Below, piece after piece: positions 9,597 through 20,000 of a DNA stretch of 64,000 bases (positions are counted from its first letter, which is position 1; each line of letters starts with the position of its first letter). Under the pieces are notes generated by a model, which was not told the DNA's origin, made no database searches, and was given only the letters and a program-made list of their open reading frames with translations. A program made the position numbers and the translations under genes. This DNA comes from DAOMNO01 sp035443885 (lineage in GTDB: Bacteria; Planctomycetota; Phycisphaerae; Phycisphaerales; SM1A02), in contig DAOMNO010000009.1 in NCBI GenBank assembly GCA_035443885.1, positions 1-64,000 of the forward strand. Direction: 5' to 3'.

Positions 9597-9704
9597 GAAT
9601 GGTGGTCCTTATCAGCGAAATCCTCACGATGGACGAACGATCAGTACGATACGATGGACCTCGGACCACGCCAATCCGCCCGTGTTTCTGCTGGACCTGC
9701 CGCC

Positions 9705-10451
9705 ATGAGTATTCTGCGATTGACACTGCTTCTGCTTCTGAGCGCAGCGGCTACCGCTGCGGGTTGCCAGACGGCCCCAAAAGCTGGCCTTTCACAGGCC
9801 ATTGCGGACTATGAAGCGCAGCGATTTGCTGCGGCGCATCAGGGTGCGGTCGATTCCATGCGGTCCGCAACGGGCGTCGAACGCGAACAGGCTGCATATG
9901 TAGCGGGCCTGAGCGCGTTCCAGCTTGGTCGCCTGGACGAAGCAGAACTCAGGCTGCAGACAGCGGTCAACTCATCCGACAAGCGCACCGCTGCCAACGC
10001 CAAGGTGATGCTGGGCCAGATTCGCCTCTCGCAGGGGCGGCACGCCGAAGCTGCAACGATGTTTGAGACTGCGGCCCCGAATCTGGAAGGTGAAGACGCC
10101 CGGCAGGCCACCCGGTTCGCGACTCGTTCGCATCAACTTGCGGGCAATACCGCCGCGGCCAGCCGATTACAGGCTTCAAGCGGTTCAGGCGGTGGAGCGG
10201 GTTCCGGCTTTACGCTTCAGGTCGGCGCGTTTCAGGAGCGGCAACGTGCGGATTCTGCGGCTTCCGCTGCGGGCGATCTCTCCCGCCGGGAAGGACTCGG
10301 ACAGGTTTCCGTCGTTCCCCGCATCGATTCGCGCGGCAGGCTGCTTTATGTCGTCCAGCTGGGTCATTTCATGACGCGACTGGCGGCTGAACAGGCGCGG
10401 GAGCGGATCGGCAAGCGAGAATACATTGTCTCGCCCATTTCTTCGCCGTAA
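9705..10451 (+). CDS. SPOR-domain lipoprotein with helical repeats
   Basis: 248 residues from the ATG at 9705. The frame is open much further upstream, but that part lies opposite the acyl-synthetase gene and the signal peptide begins here. Residues 1-21 form a hydrophobic signal ending AAGC, a permissive lipobox with Cys21. Residues about 35-150 look like TPR-type helices (ADYEAQRFAAA, AELRLQTAV). A Gly/Ser linker leads to a C-terminal SPOR domain (about 172-245, FTLQVGAFQERQRA to YVVQLGHF), which binds denuded glycan strands at division sites. Likely role: envelope protein binding septal peptidoglycan. The Shine-Dalgarno site is weak. Confidence 0.82.
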   Translation: MSILRLTLLLLLSAAATAAGCQTAPKAGLSQAIADYEAQRFAAAHQGAVDSMRSATGVEREQAAYVAGLSAFQLGRLDEAELRLQTAVNSSDKRTAANAKVMLGQIRLSQGRHAEAATMFETAAPNLEGEDARQATRFATRSHQLAGNTAAASRLQASSGSGGGAGSGFTLQVGAFQERQRADSAASAAGDLSRREGLGQVSVVPRIDSRGRLLYVVQLGHFMTRLAAEQARERIGKREYIVSPISSP

Positions 10452-10548
10452 TTCTGATTCAGAACAGTCAATCGGTACCATCAGGACATGCCGGTCGCGG
10501 GCAGGTCGATTGCTGGTTTGCCTTCCTCAGCGTACTGTTTGTCGTTCG

Positions 10549-12465
10549 ATGAGCGATGCGATTGGTCATGAGTGTGGTCTTGCGCTGGTGCGCCTTCGCC
10601 AGCCCTTGACGTACTATCGGGACCGCTACGGCGATCCCGCCTGGGGTTTGCGCCAGCTCTATCTGCTCATGGAGAAGCAGCACAACCGCGGGCAGGACGG
10701 CGCGGGCATGGCGGTGGTGAAGTTCGACATGCCACCGGGCGAAGAGTTCCTTCGCCGCGTCCGCTCCGATCGGCACAACGCCATTGAGCGAGTCTTCGAC
10801 GTGGTGATGCGCGATGTCATCGTCCGCCAGGCGCGCGGCTGGCATCACACCGACGACGCAGCCATCAAGCGAGCGTGCGAGTTCCTCGGCGAGGTGTATC
10901 TGGGCCACCTGCGTTACGCCACCCATTCCGCGCAGGGCAAGCTGAACTGTCATCCGTATGTGCGTAAGAACACGACGGCCAGCCGCAACCTCGCGCTTGC
11001 GGGCAACTTCAACATGACCAACTCGCAGGAGCTGTTTCGGCAGCTTGTCGAGTACGGCCTGAACCCCGTGGGGGAATCGGATACGCAGGTCATTCTGGAG
11101 CGAGTCGGTTACTTCCTCGATCGCGAGCACGATCATCTGATCGCGACAATGGGGCCAGAGTCGTTCCGGGGTCTGACAGGCCGCGAGCTGGCTGCGGAAG
11201 TGTCGCGGGAGATCGACCCGTGCCGCATCATTCACAAGGCGTCAGAGAACTGGGACGGCGGGTATGTCTTTGCCGGGCTGATCGGCAACGGAGACTGCTT
11301 CGTGGTGCGCGATCCCAGCGGCATCCGGCCCGGATTCTTCCACATCAACGAAGAAGTCGTCGCGGTCGCGTCAGAGCGCGCTGCGCTCGCCAACGTATTC
11401 AACGTCGATCCTGAGCAGGTGGAGCCGATCAAGCCGGGGCATGTGTTTTCAATCAAGCGAGACGGCACGATTGAGCATGAGCAGTTCATCGAGTTGCGGC
11501 CGCTGAGACAGTGCACCTTCGAGCGCATCTACTTCAGCCGAGGCAACGATCCTGACATTTATCGCGAGCGCAAAGCGCTGGGACGCAATCTTGCAACCCG
11601 CGTGCTTGATGCGCTGGGGAATGAAACGCATAACGCCGTATTCAGCTTCATTCCCAACACGGCGGAATCCGCCTACATGGGCCTTGTCGAAGAGATCGAC
11701 CGTCGCGTGCGTGAGCGACACGAAGATGAACTGTGGCAGAAGGTGAACGCGGGCCAGCTTTCGCGAAGCGATCTGGCAGCGATGCTCAACGGCGGATTGC
11801 GCACAGAAAAAATCGCGCACAAAGACCAGCGCATGCGCACATTCATCACGCATGACGCGGCAAGACGCGATCTCGTCCTGCACATCTACGACATCACGCG
11901 AGGCATCGTCAAACCCACGGATACGCTCGTCGTGCTGGATGACTCCATCGTGCGCGGCACCACACTGCGTGAATCGATCATCACCATCCTCAGCCGCCTG
12001 AACCCCGAACGGATCATCATCGTCAGCTCCGCGCCGCCAATCATGTATCCGGACTGCTACGGTATCGACATGAGCCAGCTCGGCCGCTTCATCGCGTTCG
12101 AGGCTGCGGTTTCCATGCTGCACGAACGCGGCGAGAGCGCCCTGCTCGACAAGGTGGAAGAAAAGTGCCTTGCACAGTCGGCCGACCCGCCGAGCAGGAT
12201 GGTCAACCACGTTCGGGCGGTGTATGACCGATTCACACTTGATGAGATTTCCGCAAAGGTCGCCGACCTCGTGAGGCCGCAGAACATCCCCTGGAAGGGC
12301 GAGCTTCAGGTCATTTATCAGGACATTGCAGGCCTGCGCAACGCACTGCCGAACCACACAGGAGACTGGTATTTCACGGGCGATTACCCCACCCCGGGCG
12401 GTTACCGCGTGCTCAACACGTCGTACCTGAACTGGCGGCGGAGCGTTGATGCGCGGGCCTATTGA
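10549..12465 (+). CDS. purF: Amidophosphoribosyltransferase PurF, long divergent type
   Basis: 638 residues from the ATG at 10549. PurF makes phosphoribosylamine from PRPP and glutamine, the first committed step of purine synthesis. The glutaminase half starts MSDAIGHECGLAL; Cys9 would be the N-terminal nucleophile after removal of eight residues. QHNRGQDGAG and LGHLRYATHS follow. The phosphoribosyltransferase half has the PRPP loop VVLDDSIVRGTT. At 638 residues it exceeds the usual 460-520, and the HECG start with LYLLMEKQHNRGQ resembles the long type I associate with Bacteroidetes and planctomycetes. The frame is open upstream to 10426, but homology begins at the chosen ATG. Confidence 0.9.
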   Translation: MSDAIGHECGLALVRLRQPLTYYRDRYGDPAWGLRQLYLLMEKQHNRGQDGAGMAVVKFDMPPGEEFLRRVRSDRHNAIERVFDVVMRDVIVRQARGWHHTDDAAIKRACEFLGEVYLGHLRYATHSAQGKLNCHPYVRKNTTASRNLALAGNFNMTNSQELFRQLVEYGLNPVGESDTQVILERVGYFLDREHDHLIATMGPESFRGLTGRELAAEVSREIDPCRIIHKASENWDGGYVFAGLIGNGDCFVVRDPSGIRPGFFHINEEVVAVASERAALANVFNVDPEQVEPIKPGHVFSIKRDGTIEHEQFIELRPLRQCTFERIYFSRGNDPDIYRERKALGRNLATRVLDALGNETHNAVFSFIPNTAESAYMGLVEEIDRRVRERHEDELWQKVNAGQLSRSDLAAMLNGGLRTEKIAHKDQRMRTFITHDAARRDLVLHIYDITRGIVKPTDTLVVLDDSIVRGTTLRESIITILSRLNPERIIIVSSAPPIMYPDCYGIDMSQLGRFIAFEAAVSMLHERGESALLDKVEEKCLAQSADPPSRMVNHVRAVYDRFTLDEISAKVADLVRPQNIPWKGELQVIYQDIAGLRNALPNHTGDWYFTGDYPTPGGYRVLNTSYLNWRRSVDARAY

Positions 12466-12528
12466 GCTGCGACCCGTTCGCAGGACACGCGCGGTTGATA
12501 CAGGAACTCCACCCAGACTTGACTTAAC

Positions 12529-12548
12529 TCGGACCTCCGGTGGTCCGA
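12529..12548 (+). terminator. Possible purF terminator
   Basis: Perfect 7-bp inverted repeat TCGGACC / GGTCCGA with a 6-base loop, 64 bp after the purF stop, followed by TACTTTCT. Short stem and weak T tract. Confidence 0.45.
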
Positions 12549-12614
12549 TACTTTCTCCAACGGCGCATGGCTGTGCCCCTCTGTTCCTTCAGAGGGCGAT
12601 TCGGAGACTGGTTC

Positions 12615-13700
12615 ATGTCTGGAAGAATCGCGCGACTGTTTCATACGTTGGCGGCTTCGCGCCGCCGTATCGATGACCGTGCGCCGGCATCTTCCCCCGA
12701 TACACATAACCGAAATGAACACGCCGCTTCACGTCGATTGGCGCACGCCCTGGATCGCGCGATGGACCTGGGGCTATGGGAACATGCTGAGCGATTGGCG
12801 CAGAGCGCCGTCAGGCTCAAGCATGTTTCATCACAACTGGCGGAACGTCTTGCGCGGCTGCGGCTGGTGCAGGGCCATGCGGAAACCGCGCTGGCAATCA
12901 TCGACTCGTGCAGCGAGCGATGCGCTTCGCTTCGCCTGCTTCGCGCTGCGTGTCTGATTCATCAGGGCCGATCTGCAGAAGCGCAGCTTGATCTGCGCGA
13001 ATGGTCGCTGAAGTCCACCGCCCCGCTGGCAGCGCGGCGCCTGCTTGCGCTGCTGGAATGGGATGCGGGGGACGTGGAATCCGCGCAGCACACGCTGACC
13101 AGAAATCTGCGGCATCTTGAAGACCCGCAGACAATCGAGATTCTGCTTGTCATGAGTGTCGCACAGGAGCGAGGCGAGCTTGCTGCGGTCTGGGCGGAGC
13201 GGCTGCGTGCTGCATCACTGTTCGCCACGGCGGGTGTCGAGATAGAACTGCTGCTCACGTCCGTCGGCATTGAAGTATCTGAAGCTCCCGCAGCGCCGAC
13301 GAAGACGCAAATCGAAACTCTTGCCGTCGAGTTGACGAGCATGGAGACAATCATTCCGACGCTGGTTGAAGCGCAGCGGCTGAAGCCTGCGCCAGCGCGG
13401 GCTGCCCTGCTCTATCAGGCTGTCATGCACGCGCTTTCAAACCTGACCAACGAACTCGCAGCGTGTGAAGCGTTGGCGAGATTAGCGCTCATCCTGAAGA
13501 ATCCCGCCGCTGCGATGGAATGGGTGCAGCGAGGATTGAAGATCAACCCGATGTCCGTCACACTGGCCTTGCTCGCACAGGAAGCGGTGCAAACCGGACC
13601 AGACGGACCGCCTGACGCTGCGTTCGGCGAAGAAGTCGTCGCCACCATCGGTGAATCTGAAGCAGAAGCACCGGTGTATCGCACGGGGAGGGCGGCATGA
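12615..13700 (+). CDS. Helical-repeat (TPR-like) protein, first of a coupled pair
   Basis: 361 residues from the ATG at 12615, preceded by GGAG at 8 bases; the frame is open to 12540 but without a better site. Composition is Ala/Leu/Arg rich with regularly spaced helix pairs (LERALDL-type, LRLVQGHAETALAIID, LIHQGRSAEAQLDLREW), consistent with divergent TPR repeats. No signal peptide or membrane segment, so probably cytoplasmic. Its stop overlaps the next start (ATGA at 13697-13700), implying translational coupling with the second repeat protein. TPR proteins mediate protein contacts; partners are unknown. Confidence 0.75.
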   Translation: MSGRIARLFHTLAASRRRIDDRAPASSPDTHNRNEHAASRRLAHALDRAMDLGLWEHAERLAQSAVRLKHVSSQLAERLARLRLVQGHAETALAIIDSCSERCASLRLLRAACLIHQGRSAEAQLDLREWSLKSTAPLAARRLLALLEWDAGDVESAQHTLTRNLRHLEDPQTIEILLVMSVAQERGELAAVWAERLRAASLFATAGVEIELLLTSVGIEVSEAPAAPTKTQIETLAVELTSMETIIPTLVEAQRLKPAPARAALLYQAVMHALSNLTNELAACEALARLALILKNPAAAMEWVQRGLKINPMSVTLALLAQEAVQTGPDGPPDAAFGEEVVATIGESEAEAPVYRTGRAA

Positions 13701-14869
13701 GCAGCACTCCGTCGATTGTCCTCAACGCGAGCGAAGCTGCTGCTCTCCTGCGTGCAGCAAGACGAAACCCCAGCGAAGCATCTCGACTGGTGGATTGGGT
13801 GCTGCTCGCAGCGCCGGACAGCCGGAGCGCCCAGCGACTCAAGATTCAATGCCTGCTTGCAGAGCGCGACTTTGAAAGCGCGGATGCCATGCTGGCTCGT
13901 GCGCTGCTCGTCAGGCCGCACGATCGTTCGTTCATCATGCTTCGCGTGAAAAGCCTGATTGCGCAATCGCGATTGCAGCAAGCAGAATGCGAACTGGAAG
14001 CTGCGATCATCGCCCATCCTAAGTGGAAGTCGGCGATTCGCATCGCAGCGGAAGTCGCAGAGCAGCTTGGGAATGTGAGCCGGGCGTGCGCGCTGTATGG
14101 GCGGCTGATACAGCTTGAACCAAAACAGACGTGGGTTCGGGACCGTTACATCCGCTCGCTGATTCAGTCGGGAGACGTCGAGCACGCAGAGGAGCTGCTC
14201 GACCGCACGCCTGATGCGCCGCACGTGCTTGTGGCGCGTTTGCGCAAGCGACAGGGGCGATTGCTTGATGCCGTGGAACTGCTGCACGAAGCGGTTGCCG
14301 CCTCGCACACATCATCTGCAGTGGAACGCGATGAAGCGCTGCTGCTGCTGCTGGAATCGCTTGAAGAGATCGGCGAGCTGCGCACCGCACAGCGATTGGC
14401 ATCTGAGGCTTCCTCGCGTTGCCCCGCAGCACGGCTGCACACGGGCCTCCTTCTGCTGCGGCAGGGGCGATTCGTGCAAGCCGTGCGTGAAATGGCCAAG
14501 CTGCGCGATCATGAAAACCTTGCAGACGACGCGCTGCGCACACTCTGCGTGGCGGCGGCACTCAGTGGACGGCCTCGACTAGCGAAGCGAGCCGCTGCGC
14601 GCGTCAGTGCGAGTGGTCGCACACATATTCAAGCGATGATCGAACGCTGGCGGCGAGGCATGATCGGTCGCGTTGTACGCAATCAGCAGAGCGCGAAGAC
14701 AGCAGGCGCTGACCCGTGCTCAAGCCTGCTCACGCCGCTGATCGGCGATGCGCTCTCCACCTTCGATGCGCTGGCTCGCGACGCAATGGATGCAGCGGGA
14801 CCGGTCGATCCCGCGGAAATCCGCAGGCACCGTGCAGCCTGTATTGAAGCGATGGGTGCGGGGCTGTGA
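13697..14869 (+). CDS. TPR-like protein, second of a coupled pair
   Basis: 390 residues. The start overlaps the previous stop by four bases and has GGGGAGG just upstream. Helical repeats run from about residue 10 to 300: LLAERDFESADAMLARALLV, CALYGRLIQLEP, LIQSGDVEHAEELL, KRQGRLLDAVELLHEAV, LLRQGRFVQAVREM. These match the TPR pattern of small residues at fixed spacing. No signal peptide. The C-terminal 80 residues are less repetitive. It presumably works with its partner encoded at 12615. Confidence 0.8.
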   Translation: MSSTPSIVLNASEAAALLRAARRNPSEASRLVDWVLLAAPDSRSAQRLKIQCLLAERDFESADAMLARALLVRPHDRSFIMLRVKSLIAQSRLQQAECELEAAIIAHPKWKSAIRIAAEVAEQLGNVSRACALYGRLIQLEPKQTWVRDRYIRSLIQSGDVEHAEELLDRTPDAPHVLVARLRKRQGRLLDAVELLHEAVAASHTSSAVERDEALLLLLESLEEIGELRTAQRLASEASSRCPAARLHTGLLLLRQGRFVQAVREMAKLRDHENLADDALRTLCVAAALSGRPRLAKRAAARVSASGRTHIQAMIERWRRGMIGRVVRNQQSAKTAGADPCSSLLTPLIGDALSTFDALARDAMDAAGPVDPAEIRRHRAACIEAMGAGL

Positions 14870-14899
14870 GATAGCATTCTGTACGACCCGGAGCGCGAC

Positions 14900-16009
14900 T
14901 CACGGCGATTCTGGCTCATGCGTTTCCGCGTAGAGACGACAATCTGCAACAACGCCGGGAACATCGCGCATCACTTCGCTCAGGTCTTCACGCGAAGCAA
15001 TATAGATGTATTCCTTGTTGCGCACGTGGCTGACGCGGCCGACCTTTGCCCCACGCGGGCTGTAGATGCCGATCTGCGCCCCGACATAACGCTTGTAATC
15101 GTTCTCGACGGTCATCACATGCGCTTCACCGCACCAGAGTCGTGCGAGCATCGACTCCATCTCTTCGCGCGAAAGATACCCCTCGTTGTTGAACGAAACG
15201 ATCAGCAGCGGCGCACGGACCGACGCGAGCAGTTCTCGCATCGCTTCTGCAAATCGCTTCTTCGAGTTGAACTCACTCTGCCGCTCGCGCACGTCGAGCC
15301 GCTTGCATGCCACGCCGTACACTTCTGGTTTGTCCCACCGGATGAGCGATTCCCAGATGTGATAGTTGCCGAGGTAGGAATGCTGGTTGTAAGGCGGGTC
15401 GAGATAGGCGGCATCCGCTTCCAGAAGCCTCGCTGCATCGGTCGCGTTCATCGCGTGCGCTTCACCCTTGCCGTGCGCTGCGCGAGGCAGCACATTCGGC
15501 ACGCGCAGTTCGAGGTCGTTGTACGCGCGCGGCGCCCACTGTTTGAGATAGGCCATCTGCAAGCCGGTGGTGGAATCGACACGGTCCGACGCTTCCATCA
15601 GCGAAACGAGCATGACGGCTTCCAGTTCAGGCTCCAGTTGCTTGGCGGCGATCGCTTCACGGATGGCATCGATGCGCTCGCCGTTCTTCGGCTGGAAGAA
15701 CCGCGACTTCACGCAATATGTCTCCGTGAAATAGCCCGGCTTGCCTCGTATGGCGTTGAACTCCGCCACCAATCGCTTTGCATCAGCGAGCACGTCTTCT
15801 GCGTCCGCCTGCACGTAACACCGCGCGAGCGTCATCGCGTAAGCGTTGTGGTCGTTGGCGAGGACGCGATACCCTGCCTGCTTGAGCGCGTGTCCTACGC
15901 GAGCCGTGCCTGAGAAAAGATCAATCACGCTGCGCACGCGACCGGCTCGCTGGATGATGTCCAGCACGACTGGCAGCAGCGTTCGTTTGGAACCGATGTA
16001 TTTGATCAC
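14900..16009 (-). CDS. D12-class DNA adenine N6-methyltransferase
   Basis: 369 residues from a GTG start at 16009. It should transfer a methyl group from S-adenosylmethionine to N6 of adenine in a specific DNA sequence. The D12/Dam-type order is visible: IKYIGSKRTLLPVV at the N-terminus, the SAM motif I DLFSGTARVGHAL (about 35-47), then the catalytic motif IV DPPYNQHSYLGNYHIWE (D at about 203). At 369 residues it is longer than Dam (about 280). No restriction endonuclease or specificity gene is adjacent, so it is either an orphan regulatory methylase or half of a split system. It is divergent from folE. Confidence 0.87.
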   Translation of the reverse strand: MIKYIGSKRTLLPVVLDIIQRAGRVRSVIDLFSGTARVGHALKQAGYRVLANDHNAYAMTLARCYVQADAEDVLADAKRLVAEFNAIRGKPGYFTETYCVKSRFFQPKNGERIDAIREAIAAKQLEPELEAVMLVSLMEASDRVDSTTGLQMAYLKQWAPRAYNDLELRVPNVLPRAAHGKGEAHAMNATDAARLLEADAAYLDPPYNQHSYLGNYHIWESLIRWDKPEVYGVACKRLDVRERQSEFNSKKRFAEAMRELLASVRAPLLIVSFNNEGYLSREEMESMLARLWCGEAHVMTVENDYKRYVGAQIGIYSPRGAKVGRVSHVRNKEYIYIASREDLSEVMRDVPGVVADCRLYAETHEPESP

Positions 16010-16095
16010 GGGATTGATCCAGCGAGCGATGTGAGCGCCCGCGCGGGCAAATTTTCAGGAAATTGTACGATCGATTGGCGAAGATCGGGGGACGA

Positions 16096-16125
16096 TTGCC
16101 GCCCGCCCCCGAAGCGCGCTACACT
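16096..16125 (+). promoter_or_regulatory. Candidate folE promoter giving a very short leader
   Basis: TTGCCG at 16096-16101 and TACACT at 16120-16125, separated by 18 bp, sit just before the folE ATG at 16136. If used, the transcript would start within about five bases of the ATG, so folE mRNA would be almost leaderless; this fits the lack of a Shine-Dalgarno site. Confidence 0.35.
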
Positions 16126-16135
16126 ACGCTCCTGC

Positions 16136-16807
16136 ATGAGCACGACCCGCAAGACTACGTCCGCCTCCCCTACGGCCCCGCCATCCCCTGCCGCCGCAGC
16201 GCAGCAGAACGGCCTGCCGTCATTGCCCGCCGTCACGGATGCGGAAGCGATGGAGCACGTTCGCGCGTTGCTGTGCTACATCGGCGAAGACCCTTCACGC
16301 GAAGGTTTGCTCGAAACTCCGCGACGGGTCATCGGCACGCTGCGCGACCACTTCAAGGGGTATGAGGAAGACCCTGCAGACTACCTCAAACGAACCTTCA
16401 CGGAAGTAGAGGGTTACAACGAGCTGGTGCTTGTAACGGATATCGAACTGCACAGCCACTGCGAGCACCACATGGTGCCATTCGTCGGCAAGGCGCACGT
16501 GGGCTACATCCCCAACGGCAAGGTGCTGGGGCTCTCCAAGATTCCGCGCGTGATCGACGCCTACGCCAAACGATTGCAGGTGCAGGAGAAGCTGACGGCG
16601 CAGATTGCAGATGCAATCTGGGAGCACCTTCAGCCACAGGGTGTGGCGGTGATTCTCCAGTGCCAGCATTTCTGCATGTGCTACCGGGGCGTGAAGAAGC
16701 CCGGCTCGTGGACGACGACGAGCAAGCTGCACGGCTGCTTCCTGCAAAGTTCCGCTTCCCGCATGGAGTTGTTCAACCTGCTGGGTATGAAGCGCGACAT
16801 TGGGTAA
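16136..16807 (+). CDS. folE: GTP cyclohydrolase I
   Basis: 223 residues from the ATG at 16136. FolE hydrolyses GTP to 7,8-dihydroneopterin triphosphate, the entry to tetrahydrofolate and also to the queuosine pathway. Zinc ligands are C109 and H112 in HSHCEHHMVPF and C180 in CQHFCMCYRGV, numbers almost identical to the Escherichia coli enzyme. KKPGSWTTTSKLHGCF matches the family C-terminus. The first 30 residues are Ala/Pro/Thr-rich and unconserved. The upstream in-frame extension to 16031 covers the candidate promoter and is unlikely to be translated. Confidence 0.95.
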   Translation: MSTTRKTTSASPTAPPSPAAAAQQNGLPSLPAVTDAEAMEHVRALLCYIGEDPSREGLLETPRRVIGTLRDHFKGYEEDPADYLKRTFTEVEGYNELVLVTDIELHSHCEHHMVPFVGKAHVGYIPNGKVLGLSKIPRVIDAYAKRLQVQEKLTAQIADAIWEHLQPQGVAVILQCQHFCMCYRGVKKPGSWTTTSKLHGCFLQSSASRMELFNLLGMKRDIG

Positions 16808-17006
16808 CCTGGGCGACGTGGCTCGTGGGGGTTTGTTTCTAAGTACAGCAGACAAATGCCGCTAATCGGCGGAATTGTTCATTTTTGATTTGGTTTTCAA
16901 ATGATTCCCCGCTAGTTTGGGGGTGCTGATGGCGCGATGTGCGGCATCGCGACAACTCTCCATTTCTCATGGGGCAACACCGCACGGTGTATAGGGATAC
17001 CGAATC

Positions 17007-20000
17007 ATGGGTCAATCATCGTTTTCAGCTATTGCGATGTTTGTTTTGCTTGGGTCAAAAGCCGCGTGGGGCGATATTCGAATCACTGAGTGGATGTATC
17101 AAGGCAGCAGTGCTTCGGGTGGCGAGTTCATCGAATTCACCAACCTCGGCAGCAAACCCATCGACATGACTGGTTGGAGCTACGACGATGACCATCGCGT
17201 TGCAGGCGCGTTCGATCTGAGCGCGTTCGGCGTCGTCATGCCGGGTGAATCCGTCATCCTTGCCGAAGACCCCGCCGAGTCGTTTCGCGCCGACTGGAAC
17301 CTACCTGCTGAGTTGAAGATCATCGGCAACCTCGGCAATCCGAACGGCAACAATCTCGGTCGCAATGATGAGATCAACCTGTACGACGCGAAAGGCGCAC
17401 TCGTCGATCGTCTGACATACGGCGATCAAACATTCCCCGGCACGATTCGCACCCGGTGGTTCACCGGCAATCCTGTGAAATACGAAGCGATTGGCGCAAA
17501 TGATCCATATCTGTGGGTGCTCGCGTTCGTCGGCGATGAACTCGGTTCGTGGATGTCCGGCAGCGGCGATGTCGGTAACCCGGGCCTGTTCAAGGTTGCC
17601 GGCGGTATTCCAGACGTACCGGTTCGTCTGAACGAGCTGATGTCCTCCAACAGTTCATCCATCACCGATGAAGATGGGGATCACTCGGACTGGATCGAAA
17701 TCCATAACTTCAGCGACGAGCCGGTCAACTTGCTCGGATACGGGCTTTCAGACAACGCAGGCAATCCGTTCAAATGGGTCATGCCTGACGTTACCCTCGC
17801 CCCGGGCGAGTTCCGCGTCGTGTTCGCATCGAGCAAGGATCGTTACGGAGCAGAACTGCACACGAACTTTGCAGTAAGTGCGGACGGCGAGATCGTGCTG
17901 CTGACGCATCCGTCGGGCGTGATAATCGATCAGATTCCGCCGACACCGATCGCAACCGATGTTTCGTTTGGCCGTCAGCCCGACGGAAAAGGCCCGTGGT
18001 TCTTCTTTAATGAACCGACACCCGGAGCAAGCAACACGACGCCGGGCTATCAGATCACGGGGCCGGTTTTCGCTTCACATGCGGGTGGCCGCTACACCGA
18101 GGGATTTGACCTTGTGCTGACGAGCGATCCTGATGCGACGATCTATTACACGCTGGATGGCTCGCTGCCGACGCAGGATTCACTTGTCTATGCAGGCCCG
18201 ATTTCAATTACGGACCGAAGCGGCGACCCCAACCTTTTCAGTGAGATTCAAACCGCGATGGACTCGCTGTGGCTCCCGCCTGCGGGCGAAGTGTTCAAAG
18301 CCACTGTTGTTCGTGCTCGAGCGATCAAATCCGGCTCCGACTTCGGTCCGCCCCTTTCACAGACGTACTTCGTGGATGAGAATATTCATTCGCGATACAC
18401 ACTGCCGTTGATTTCGATCACCACGGAGAGCGACAATCTCTTCGGATACGAGCAGGGCATTTACGTTCCAGGCTTGATCTACGATCAGAATTACAATCCG
18501 AACCTGCCGTGGTTTGCGCATCCTGCGAACTACACGCAGTCTGGCATTCAGTGGGAGCGACGAGCGCACATCGAGTTCTATGAAACAGACGGGTCGCTCG
18601 CCTTCGCCCACGACATCGGCCTGCGCATCCACGGCGGCGCGACGACCGCTTTCCCTCGCAAATCACTGCGGCTCTATGCGCGCGGCGAATACGGCCAAAG
18701 CTGGATTGAATACCCCATATTCGGCAAGAAAGGGTTGAGTCAGTTCAAGCGGCTTATTCTTCGAAACTCCGGGAATGATTGGGATCAGACCGTCTTTCGA
18801 GATGCACTTCTGCAAACCATCGTCAAAGACCTCGGCATCGACACACAGCACTACCGCCCGGCCATTCTCTTCATCAATGGCGAGTACTGGGGCATTCACA
18901 ACATTCGCGAGCGGTACGACGATCGGTACCTTGAGACGACACATCAGGTCGATCCCGCTGAAGTCGATCTGCTGGAATACGGCGGTCAAGTCGTGCACGG
19001 CTCGAATACCCATTACCTTCAACTGCTCAACTTCGTGCAGACAAACAGCATGACGCTGCCGGAGCACCTGGCGCACGTTGAAACGATGATGGACGTGGAC
19101 AACTTCATCACGTATTACTCATCGCAGATTTACTTCAGAAACCATGACTGGCCGTTCAACAACATCAAATTCTGGCGGCACCAATCACCCGAAGGTCGAT
19201 GGCGATGGCTGCTCTACGACACCGACAATGGATTCGGATTCCAGGGTGGCCATTGGTCATATGTGCAGAATACGCTGAACTGGCTGATCAACGAGCTTCA
19301 AAGCAACTCCACCATTCTCTTCAAGCGACTGCTTTTGAATGATGGTTTCCGTACGCGGTTCATCAATCGACAGGCTGATCTGCTCAACACCGCTTTCATG
19401 CCGGATCGAGTGCACCAGCTCATTGACGAGCGAATCGAAGAACTTGAGCCGCACATGGCTGAGCACATTCATCGTTGGCAAAAGCCGGTTTCGCTTGAAG
19501 CCTGGCACAATGGCCCCGCCAGTATTTTCGCACTGCGAGTCTATGCATCGCATCGCGGGAATCAGGTTCGACAGCACTATGCGCAGGTCTTTGATCTGGC
19601 GGGTCAAGCCTCGCTCACGCTGGAGAATCCAACCCCCGAGCGCGGATCAATCGCCATCAGCACGCTTGATCTCGAAAACCTCGACACGCCATGGACCGGC
19701 ATCTATTTCATCGGCGTTCCGGTGCCGCTGTACGCGGTTGCTGCGGAAGGCTACCGCTTCGCAGGCTGGGAAGGCGTCACGGGCAGCGAGGGCGCCTCAG
19801 TTTTCCACTACACCCCGATCGGTAACGCGACGCTCCTCGCCATCTTCACCAAGTCCCCCGATCTGAATGGCGACGGCATCGTCGATGTGCTTGATCTCAT
19901 CACCATGCTGGCTGCATGGGGACCGTGCCCGAAGCGAGGCGACTGTATCGCAGATTTGAATGAGAACGGCATGGTGGATGTGCAGGATCTGCTGATCCTG

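Noticed and set aside
9162..9704. Upstream extension of the SPOR lipoprotein frame
   Set aside because: Lies opposite the acyl-synthetase gene; the signal peptide starts at 9705, so the extension would bury it internally.
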